From assembly GCA_964637445.1 (NCBI GenBank), contig CAZWWS010000046.1, positions 1 to 20,138 on the forward strand: DNA of 20,138 nt. The letters run 5' to 3'. Both the position numbers and the translations under genes were made by a program. Below are positions 8,176 through 13,948 of this stretch, in pieces. This stretch comes from M3 sp964637445. Its GTDB lineage: Bacteria > Bacteroidota > Bacteroidia > Bacteroidales > Muribaculaceae. Under the pieces are notes generated by a model. It saw only the letters and a list, made by a program, of their open reading frames with translations. It did no database searches and was not told the origin of the DNA. Positions within the stretch are counted from its first letter, which is position 1. Each line of letters begins with the position of its first letter.

Positions 8176-8889
8176 TTATTCTTTTTGGAGATAGTTGAAG
8201 GCTACGTAGCCTTCTTTGTTGCCAAAGCTAATCATGGCGAAGTCGCCATCGATGCGTATCACGGTGACACGTTGGTTGCGTTTTAATGTGCCGATAACTT
8301 TTCCGCTTCGCGAGGGAATCTGTCGAATATTAAGCACTGATGCGGTGCAACGATATGTTCCCATTGTGTCAGGCTCAATGGTTTCGATGACGGTTTCATT
8401 ATAGGAGTTGTCGGGGGTTCTATCAGTGTAGAGAGTGATTGCCAAAACGACAGCGATGCCCAATAGGAATGTCCAACCGTTCCAGAATAAGAATCTGACA
8501 ATCATTAGTGCCATAGCCAATACCCAAACACCGATGCCGATACCGATGGCTCCGATATATCCCATGATAACGGCACCAATAATGGCAAGAATGCCGAAGA
8601 ATATACCCTCGGAAGCGAATATGCCGAAAACCCATATCAATAAAGCGATGACACCCGCAATGCCAGCGATAATAGCCGCATAATATGATATGTTTTCCAT
8701 GCTGCGAGCAAACCAGTTGCCAATTCCGGCGATGAAATTGCTGAATCCGTACCATGCGTTTCTCATTCGCCGACCGAACGACGGCGAATGAGTGTAGTAG
8801 GAAGACATAGAATATACTGGGGCTTCGTAGACGGGAATTTCGGGACGTGGGCCGCGTCGGATGATGCGACCGTATTGGTCAGTTGCCAT
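8176..8889 (-). CDS. Multi-pass membrane protein with SH3b domain
   Basis: A 237-residue protein of unknown function. Residues 1-65 are polar and Tyr/Pro-rich with no signal peptide. Four hydrophobic segments follow at about 68-92, 95-114, 116-134 and 137-154, rich in Gly, Ile and Ala. Residues about 179-235 form a bacterial SH3 domain (LNIRQIPSRSGKVIGTL, then GYVAFNYLQ), a fold often used to bind peptidoglycan or proteins. With an even number of helices the two ends lie on the same side; which side is not clear. It is the last gene of the E2-JAB-E1 operon, 23 bp after the E1 gene and on the same strand, so it probably works with that system, perhaps as a membrane anchor or target. Confidence 0.8.
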   Translation of the reverse strand: MATDQYGRIIRRGPRPEIPVYEAPVYSMSSYYTHSPSFGRRMRNAWYGFSNFIAGIGNWFARSMENISYYAAIIAGIAGVIALLIWVFGIFASEGIFFGILAIIGAVIMGYIGAIGIGIGVWVLAMALMIVRFLFWNGWTFLLGIAVVLAITLYTDRTPDNSYNETVIETIEPDTMGTYRCTASVLNIRQIPSRSGKVIGTLKRNQRVTVIRIDGDFAMISFGNKEGYVAFNYLQKE

Positions 8890-8912
8890 TTAATTGCGTA
8901 GGTATTATAAGA

Positions 8913-10217
8913 TTATTGTTCGGTTGCGTAAGGGACTTCGATGCTTGTGGTGACTTGCAGCGGATATGAGAATATCTCGGCTTGCTCTCCTCCGATGGCA
9001 GTACTATTGGTATTGCATACGAGGGTGTACTGTGTAAGATGTGGAAGCAGACGCTGAGTGTAGTTGTCATTATCGCGATTGAGCAAGTCGAGGATAAGTT
9101 TGACGCCAACGATTGTCACAAAGTTTACGTCGGCAGATATTCCCGGCTCGAAACTTACTTTTTCGAGGTCTTCTTCGGAAGTGTAGAAGCGTCGATTTTG
9201 TGTGACACGTCCGGATACATAGCCGGTTACTTCCAAGAAGTCGCGGTAGGTTGGAGTGCCGGATGGAAGGCAATAGAATATTTCGCCTGCAAAAGCCCTT
9301 TCCCAACAACCTATCGATACGAAAGCTGCTCCGGCTTTGATGCCAAGATTGCAAGCATAGAGGTCGCCTTCGCGATTGTCGGCACCTCCGACGATGATGG
9401 TGTCTTCGTTGCAGAATTTCATGAAAGCGTCGCGATCCACATCTTGTATTGCGAGATTGAATTTTTCAATCTGCGCATAAGGATTGATTTGCAAGATGCG
9501 TTCTGCCAGAGCGTCGGTTTTGTATCGTCCCACATCGTAGATGCCGCATTGATGCCGACAGATGTTGTGATAGCCGAAGATGTCGTTGTCGACAAGCATG
9601 AAATTTCCCACTCCCGCTTTGGCGAGTTCGACGGCAACGAGACTTCCTACTGAACCGCATCCGATAAACATTGCTCTTTTGTGGAGCATTATATCTGATT
9701 CGAGAATGCCTGTGTTGCGAGAAAACAGGTCGAGTTTGAGAGAATATGACTCTATTTTTACTCTGGTGATAAGCGGTAGGCAATCCGTCGCACAGAAACA
9801 TTGGACAAGATGCAATTCTCCATTGTCGCGATAGCCGATGAGGCAGTCGCAAGGGTCGATGCCGGGTGCGGCGGAACGTATTTTCAGACAAAGATCCGCC
9901 CATGCTTCTGGCGAAATATCGTTACGAGAGGCGCGTTGGAGGAGAGCTTGCGCACCTTTGCGGTCAGCCTTTGTATAGTCGCCGTTGTCAATGATATTTT
10001 CCACCCTTGCTTCTTTGAAAGGATTGGTATGGAGTATGACCCCGAGGTCGAGAATGCGATTGTTGTCGATGTTAGCATCGATGGGAACAATATTGTAGTA
10101 TTGAGTTTCGGGTACGTAATACCCTTTCAATGTTCCGAAGTATTCGTTATTGCCGATGATTGCAGTCGGCACCATTGCATGGGGGTGTCGTCGGCGGATT
10201 GTTTTGGTTGTTTTCAT
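8913..10217 (-). CDS. E1/ThiF-like adenylyltransferase
   Basis: A 434-residue protein whose C-terminal half (about 175-400) is an E1/ThiF/MoeB fold that would adenylate the C-terminus of a ubiquitin-like protein. Seen: nucleotide-binding GCGSVGS at 186-192, acidic LVDND at 208-212, NICRHQ at 218-223 (the N..R.Q ATP motif), and ADNR at 279-282. The zinc CxxC of MoeB-type enzymes is absent (TPTYRD where TPCYxC is usual), and the catalytic cysteine cannot be assigned; C304 and C316 are candidates. Residues 1-175 are an extra N-terminal domain with several cysteines (C123, C125, C140, C142, C146) and no recognised family. The ATG at 10217 overlaps the JAB gene by 71 bp; an alternative ATG at 10175 would reduce this to 29 bp. 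Either way it is translated in an operon with E2 and JAB. Confidence 0.88.
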   Translation of the reverse strand: MKTTKTIRRRHPHAMVPTAIIGNNEYFGTLKGYYVPETQYYNIVPIDANIDNNRILDLGVILHTNPFKEARVENIIDNGDYTKADRKGAQALLQRASRNDISPEAWADLCLKIRSAAPGIDPCDCLIGYRDNGELHLVQCFCATDCLPLITRVKIESYSLKLDLFSRNTGILESDIMLHKRAMFIGCGSVGSLVAVELAKAGVGNFMLVDNDIFGYHNICRHQCGIYDVGRYKTDALAERILQINPYAQIEKFNLAIQDVDRDAFMKFCNEDTIIVGGADNREGDLYACNLGIKAGAAFVSIGCWERAFAGEIFYCLPSGTPTYRDFLEVTGYVSGRVTQNRRFYTSEEDLEKVSFEPGISADVNFVTIVGVKLILDLLNRDNDNYTQRLLPHLTQYTLVCNTNSTAIGGEQAEIFSYPLQVTTSIEVPYATEQ

Positions 10218-10938
10218 CGTTTTTATTTAGCAATTTTCGTATAACGCCTTTAATATCAGAGATGGCATCGGAGAAGGAGTATTTTTCGTCGGATTGCGGT
10301 CTGTCTTGACCTTGCTCGTCGGCCGATTCAGCTGGAGCCAGAGGTTGACGAGAGTCATCGGGTAAAGGAGGAGGCACCGGACGACTGTTAGGGTCAATGA
10401 TACCGTGTCGGTCGAATGTCGGTAGCATTTCGGGGTCGGAGTAGCGTAATTCGAGGAAATCGTCAGGGATTGTCTCTCCGTCGTCGACATACCACTCGAT
10501 TTCGTCGCATTGCCCGTGTTGCGACACATGATACATGGTAATTCTCATTCGAGGGTCGCAATTAATCAGAGCCGAAATTGAACCGCATTGTCGGTCGCGA
10601 GCAAATTTGAGATTTGTCTCATCGTCTGTAGAAGAGAACACATCCATGCTACCGGGGTGTCGATGCCACAGTCCGAGGACTTGCAGATTGCCTTTGTATT
10701 GGAGAGCGACCACGTTTGACAAGTAATTGACAAACTCAGCATCATACTCGAAATAAGCCCGTTGATGAATGGTGCGATACCCCGGAGGGATATTTTCGAC
10801 TACGACCCAAGCACCATTGTCAAGGATGTAGCCGATAAGGATGCCACCGGTCTCAACAGGATGTTTGTCGATTGTCTCTGTGACAATGGCATTGAAAGCC
10901 CGCTGAGAGAATATCACGTAGTTGGTTTCAGCTTCCAT
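10147..10938 (-). CDS. JAB/JAMM (MPN+) metalloprotease
   Basis: A 263-residue protein with a complete JAMM zinc-protease motif: E29 in PVETGGILIG, then H92 and H94 in LWHRHPG, with S102 and D105 at the expected spacing (HxH, seven residues, S, two residues, D). Members of this family remove or process ubiquitin-like proteins (Rpn11, AMSH, bacterial Cap3). The catalytic domain occupies about 1-155. It is followed by an acidic segment, a Pro-rich linker (about 185-215), a short predicted helix (YSFSDAISDIKGVIRKLL) and an Asn/Pro/Cys tail. The extension could bind a partner; this is inference. The start codon lies 1 bp after the E2-like stop, and the 3' end overlaps the E1 gene, so translation is probably coupled. 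Confidence 0.93.
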   Translation of the reverse strand: MEAETNYVIFSQRAFNAIVTETIDKHPVETGGILIGYILDNGAWVVVENIPPGYRTIHQRAYFEYDAEFVNYLSNVVALQYKGNLQVLGLWHRHPGSMDVFSSTDDETNLKFARDRQCGSISALINCDPRMRITMYHVSQHGQCDEIEWYVDDGETIPDDFLELRYSDPEMLPTFDRHGIIDPNSRPVPPPLPDDSRQPLAPAESADEQGQDRPQSDEKYSFSDAISDIKGVIRKLLNKNDENNQNNPPTTPPCNGADCNHRQ

Positions 10939-10939
10939 C

Positions 10940-11749
10940 TTAAATGCCTACGGGTGCGTTGAACAAATCTTCGCTGAGGTCGCCGGTGCAAACGAGTTCA
11001 AATGCCGTGAGCCATTTCACAGCCCATGTGAGGGTCTGAACGGCAGATGTGACGTATTCACCATTTGACATATCTTCGGCACGAGTGGTGCAGAGGTATT
11101 TGCCGCCTTCCTGATCCGGAATAAGGTGATGGGGGTAATATCCGAGAACTTCTTTAACGTTTTCGATGCTTGGATCCAAAAGATATACGCATACGGAACC
11201 TCCCATTCGTGCCTGCGGATGATTTGGAGAATATATTGCCATCACTTCCCACACGGTATCTTCGTATATTCCGGGTTTGAGTGTGCCTACCCAACAGAGG
11301 CAATTATTCCAACGGCTACTTGGGTCTTCGATTTTTTCGAGATGAAATTGCGGGAAACATTCGTTCATTGCAGAGATTTCGTCTTCAAGCAGTTCTTTAT
11401 CGTAGTCATACCATTGAGCTGCAAGTTTTCCGTCTTGTGTTACGAGCTTTGTCTGCTCTTTGCCTGTTACGTCGCCCGATTGTCCGAGTTTCAATGGTTT
11501 TCCGGCGCGAAGGTCTTCGGCAACTTGTTTGCGCTTGAGTTTTGCAGGGTCGATAGCAAGTTTACCCTCTTGTGTTACGAGCTTTGTCTGCTCCTTGCCT
11601 GTTACGTCGCCCGATTGTCCGAGTTTCAATGGTTTTCCGGCGCGAAGGTCTTCGGCAACTTGTTTGCGCTTGAGTTTAGCAGGGTCGATAGCGAGACGAC
11701 CGACGGGGATGTTGAGCATTTGTTGTGTTCGTCTGTTGATAGTTCTCAT
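10940..11749 (-). CDS. E2/UBC-like protein with N-terminal repeats
   Basis: A 269-residue protein, first gene of the operon. Residues 17-61 and 62-106 are two 45-residue repeats differing at only two positions; each is Lys/Arg/Gln-rich (LAIDPAKLKRKQVAEDLRAG), with a third repeat just beginning at 107. Residues about 113-258 resemble a bacterial E2 ubiquitin-conjugating fold: strands around 135-190, then YYPHHL at 204-209 followed by GGKYLC ending at C220, like the HPN...ICL of E2 enzymes, and a Trp-containing helix at about 232-252. C220 is the proposed catalytic cysteine. The call rests on this pattern plus the adjacent E1 and JAB genes, not on a database match. E2s of this type receive a ubiquitin-like protein from E1 and pass it to a target. 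Confidence 0.7.
   Translation of the reverse strand: MRTINRRTQQMLNIPVGRLAIDPAKLKRKQVAEDLRAGKPLKLGQSGDVTGKEQTKLVTQEGKLAIDPAKLKRKQVAEDLRAGKPLKLGQSGDVTGKEQTKLVTQDGKLAAQWYDYDKELLEDEISAMNECFPQFHLEKIEDPSSRWNNCLCWVGTLKPGIYEDTVWEVMAIYSPNHPQARMGGSVCVYLLDPSIENVKEVLGYYPHHLIPDQEGGKYLCTTRAEDMSNGEYVTSAVQTLTWAVKWLTAFELVCTGDLSEDLFNAPVGI
11432..11701 (-). repeat. Two tandem 135-bp in-frame repeats
   Basis: Positions 11567-11701 and 11432-11566 are near-identical 135-bp units, in frame, encoding residues 17-61 and 62-106 of the E2-like protein. Only a handful of bases differ, mostly at the unit edges, so the duplication is recent or kept uniform by recombination. The unit length (45 codons) preserves the frame, so copy number could vary between strains. 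Confidence 0.95.
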
Positions 11750-11802
11750 GATTTGATTGTTTAATGGTTAAATAAACGCAATGTAGGTTAATGATTATCT
11801 TG

Positions 11803-11810
11803 CAAAGATA
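11803..11810 (-). promoter_or_regulatory. -7 box for E2-JAB-E1-SH3b operon
   Basis: On the minus strand this reads TATCTTTG, a full TAnnTTTG match, 54 nt upstream of the E2-like start codon. The -33 region (about 20 nt further upstream) has no clear TTTG. It probably serves all four minus-strand genes because no other promoter-like gap exists between them. Confidence 0.55.
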
Positions 11811-11924
11811 GCGAAATTATCCTACATAAATACCCCCCCCTGTTAATTATTATTAATAGCAGAAATTTTCCCGTTGGTAGATGCTATTGTTATTAATTGG
11901 ATTTTTTTTAGAGGCAAAAAGTAT

Positions 11925-11932
11925 TATATTTG
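11925..11932 (+). promoter_or_regulatory. -7 box for divergent small gene
   Basis: TATATTTG matches TAnnTTTG and sits 36 nt upstream of the ATG at 11968. A TTG at 11897-11899 is 25 nt upstream, longer than the usual 20. It faces away from the operon box at 11803-11810, so about 115 bp separate two divergent promoters. Confidence 0.5.
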
Positions 11933-11967
11933 CGATTTATTAAGATAAGAAGGAGAGGAAGTGTATT

Positions 11968-12345
11968 ATGATACATAAATTATGGACTTATCGGTATATA
12001 ATGAGTTCGGACGAAGATCAACCAAAGGTAGAAGACTTGTATGTAGGTTTTGATGCTTCAAAGAGCCTTGTGGTAGTAATAGAGCATATCGACTATGAGG
12101 AGCCGAGATATAACCACACAGTAGCTGCCATCGTAAGTAAAGAGGAAGCGTTCAAGTTGTCAAAAAGGTTGAAAGTCCCGATGTTGCAATTACCCGACGT
12201 AATAAGTGAGGCAATGGATGAATACTCACGGATAGTAAATGCCGATTTTTCGGATGTCCGGGCGTGTTTCAAGGATATTCTCGATTGTTTTGTCGGTGAA
12301 AAATGTCGCTATAAGATAGTGAGAAGGCGGGAAGAAGGGAGATGA
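11968..12345 (+). CDS. Uncharacterised 125-residue protein
   Basis: I do not recognise this family. The protein is soluble-looking and charged, with no signal peptide or membrane segment. A beta-strand-like stretch (KSLVVVIEHIDYEE, about 32-45) precedes a helix-like region (KEEAFKLSKRL) and a second helical region around the ISEAMDEYSR segment. The C-terminus is basic (RRREEGR). Unlike most genes here it has a strong ribosome binding site (AAGGAGAGGAAG, about 8-10 nt before the ATG), which fixes the start. It is transcribed divergently from the E2-JAB-E1 operon across a 218-bp gap, so co-regulation or a functional link is possible but unproven. A small ORF overlaps its stop codon. Confidence 0.75.
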   Translation: MIHKLWTYRYIMSSDEDQPKVEDLYVGFDASKSLVVVIEHIDYEEPRYNHTVAAIVSKEEAFKLSKRLKVPMLQLPDVISEAMDEYSRIVNADFSDVRACFKDILDCFVGEKCRYKIVRRREEGR

Positions 12346-12425
12346 GAGATGTTTCAAACAGAAGAGCATCGGGACAGATTTATATGGGGACGTTTTTTGT
12401 GGAAATAGATATATGGAAAATATGA
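12342..12425 (+). CDS. Possible coupled 27-residue small ORF
   Basis: An ATG overlaps the TGA of the preceding gene (ATGA arrangement), with a purine-rich site (GAAGAAGGGAG) directly upstream, as expected for translational coupling. It encodes 27 residues beginning MRDVSNRRASGQIYMG and ending in a mixed hydrophobic tail, and stops just before the asnA promoter. There is no other evidence that it is translated; it may be chance. Confidence 0.25.
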   Translation: MRDVSNRRASGQIYMGTFFVEIDIWKI

Positions 12426-12441
12426 CAAAATGAAAGAAAAA

Positions 12442-12473
12442 TTTGTGATATTATAGAAATTTGTTTACCTTTG
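12442..12473 (+). promoter_or_regulatory. Consensus promoter of asnA
   Basis: TTTG at 12442-12445 and TACCTTTG at 12466-12473 are separated by exactly 20 nt, a full Bacteroidetes consensus. Transcription should start near 12480, about 24 nt before the asnA ATG. Confidence 0.75.
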
Positions 12474-12503
12474 CGAGCAAAATCAGATTTACGAACACGT
12501 AAT

Positions 12504-13538
12504 ATGGCACTAATCATACCCAAAAAGTATAAACGAAAGTTGCTGCCTGAGACAACCGAGGTGGCAATAAAGGATATAAAAGAGGCGTTTCAAGACAAGC
12601 TTGGAGCGACATTGAACCTACGACGCGTGACAGCTCCGCTGTTTGTGCTGTCGGGCACGGGATTAAACGATGACCTAAACGGCGTGGAACATCCGGTATC
12701 GTTCAATATAAGGTGTATGGAGAATCGTCCTGCCGAGGTGGTTCACTCACTTGCCAAATGGAAGCGCACGAAGCTTGGTGCCTACGATATAGCTCCCGGG
12801 TATGGGCTATATACTGATATGAATGCCATCCGCACGTCGGAAGATTTGGACAATCTCCACTCTCTATATGTGGATCAGTGGGACTGGGAACAGACTATCA
12901 CCGAGGGAGATAGAAATCTTGACTATCTGAAGGCTACGGTAGAGAAAATCTATGGAGCGATACGCGAAGTGGAACAGATGATCTATCGCCAATTTCCGCA
13001 TATCACGCCTCAACTTCCCGAGAAGTTGACATTTATCCACTCTGAGGAGCTATTGCAGATGTATCCCGAACTTGACAGCAAGGAACGCGAAGCAGCCGCA
13101 GCGAAGAAATATGGTGCGATATTCTTGATCGGTATCGGCGCTGCACTTAGCAATGGCGAGCCTCACGATGGTCGTGCTCCTGACTATGACGACTGGATTA
13201 CAGCCAATGGCGAGGGCTATACCGGACTGAACGGCGACTTGATATTCTGGAATCCGGTGCTTGAGTGTCCGTTTGAGTTGTCGTCGATGGGCATTCGCGT
13301 CAATGCCGAATCACTTCGCAAGCAGCTGGCTATACGTGGTGCAGAGGATCGATTGAAGTATAAATTTCACTCGATGCTGGTGAATGGCGAGTTGCCGTCG
13401 TCGATAGGAGGCGGTATCGGTCAGAGCCGCTTGTGTATGTATCTGCTGCAAAAGGCTCATATCGGCGAGGTGCAGGCAAGCATCTGGCCGGAGGAGCAAA
13501 TAGCCGAATGTAAGGCCGCTGATATAGAACTCATATAA
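12504..13538 (+). CDS. asnA: Aspartate-ammonia ligase (asparagine synthetase A)
   Basis: A 344-residue cytoplasmic enzyme that makes asparagine from aspartate, ammonia and ATP (forming AMP and PPi). It belongs to the class II aminoacyl-tRNA synthetase-like fold. The family signatures are all visible: YVDQWDWE, the FIHSEELLQMYPEL block, FLIGIGAAL, APDYDDW, LNGDLIFWNPVLECPFELSS and, near the C-terminus, GGGIGQSR followed by HIGEVQASIWPEE. Length is close to the usual 330-345. The start at ATGGCACTAATC is chosen because an upstream in-frame TTG at 12471 lies inside the promoter and adds unconserved residues. It is a single-gene unit with its own consensus promoter. No nitrogen-responsive site is evident. 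Confidence 0.97.
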   Translation: MALIIPKKYKRKLLPETTEVAIKDIKEAFQDKLGATLNLRRVTAPLFVLSGTGLNDDLNGVEHPVSFNIRCMENRPAEVVHSLAKWKRTKLGAYDIAPGYGLYTDMNAIRTSEDLDNLHSLYVDQWDWEQTITEGDRNLDYLKATVEKIYGAIREVEQMIYRQFPHITPQLPEKLTFIHSEELLQMYPELDSKEREAAAAKKYGAIFLIGIGAALSNGEPHDGRAPDYDDWITANGEGYTGLNGDLIFWNPVLECPFELSSMGIRVNAESLRKQLAIRGAEDRLKYKFHSMLVNGELPSSIGGGIGQSRLCMYLLQKAHIGEVQASIWPEEQIAECKAADIELI

Positions 13539-13708
13539 AGAGGAAAGTTGGCTCACAGATAGCACAGAAGGACACGGAATTTTTTAAGACATAAGAACTT
13601 AATGACATAAGAAGAAGAAAGTTGAAAGCGGAAAGTTGAAAGATATGTGGTGGGAAATATCAATTCGATAGCACACGGCTACATTTTTTGTGCATTTATT
13701 TGCATTTT

Positions 13709-13740
13709 CAGCAGAAAGGCTATAATTTTGCAACTCAAAG
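13709..13740 (+). promoter_or_regulatory. Promoter of the ilv operon
   Basis: TTTG at 13709-13712 and TAATTTTG at 13733-13740 are exactly 20 nt apart, a full Bacteroidetes consensus. Transcription should begin near 13747, about seven bases before the leader-peptide ATG and 200 nt before ilvD. Upstream of it, 13539-13708 shows no gene or clear element beyond short direct repeats such as GAAAGTTGAAAG. Confidence 0.75.
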
Positions 13741-13753
13741 AAGAAAAAGCGAT

Positions 13754-13831
13754 ATGAATACTCGATATACACGAAACTTGCATCAATCGACCGTGAATCT
13801 ATCAGTGGTGGTCGTCGTCTCTGTCCTATGA
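13754..13831 (+). CDS. ilv leader peptide, valine-rich
   Basis: A 25-residue ORF starts just after the predicted transcription start, with an A/G-rich sequence (AAAGAAGAAAAAGC) in front. Its C-terminus reads LSVVVVVSVL, so seven Val codons (six of them among the last eight residues) and three Leu codons are present, with an additional stretch of Asn/Thr/Arg before. Val and Leu are end products of the operon behind it. This is the hallmark of ribosome-stalling attenuation: scarce charged tRNA-Val would hold the ribosome at 13805-13825 and change folding downstream. No similar peptide sequence is recalled by name; the function is inferred from position, codon content and adjoining hairpins. Confidence 0.75.
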   Translation: MNTRYTRNLHQSTVNLSVVVVVSVL

Positions 13832-13930
13832 AGGAGAGAGCAGCGAGTCGCGCGTATATCATTAATATAATATAACGAACTTGATGCCCTCCCCAAAGCC
13901 AAAGCTCCAAAGGGGGGCATCTCAATTTAT
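13819..13930 (+). promoter_or_regulatory. Attenuator of the ilv operon
   Basis: A first hairpin pairs 13819-13826 with 13833-13840 (seven pairs, one G-G mismatch) and overlaps the last Val codons. A terminator-like hairpin pairs GATGCCC at 13883-13889 with GGGCATC at 13915-13921, extended by CCC/GGG. The 3' strand of the first hairpin (GGAG at 13833-13836) can pair with CTCC at 13889-13892 inside the terminator arm, so the two states exclude each other. The run after the hairpin (TCAATTTAT) is a poor U-tract, so termination strength is uncertain. Confidence 0.55.
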
Positions 13931-13948
13931 AACAAAAAAAGATCAGTC

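Noticed and set aside
11126..11764. 212-codon open frame on the plus strand opposite the E2-like gene
   Set aside because: It is the mirror of a real coding frame, carries the same repeats in a cysteine/phenylalanine-rich nonsense sequence, and has no ribosome site.
12471..12503. Earlier TTG start for asnA
   Set aside because: The codon lies within the -7 box of the promoter, and the added residues are not part of the family.
13883..13921. Terminator of asnA
   Set aside because: It lies 345 bp past asnA and after the ilv promoter and leader ORF, so it belongs to the ilv leader.
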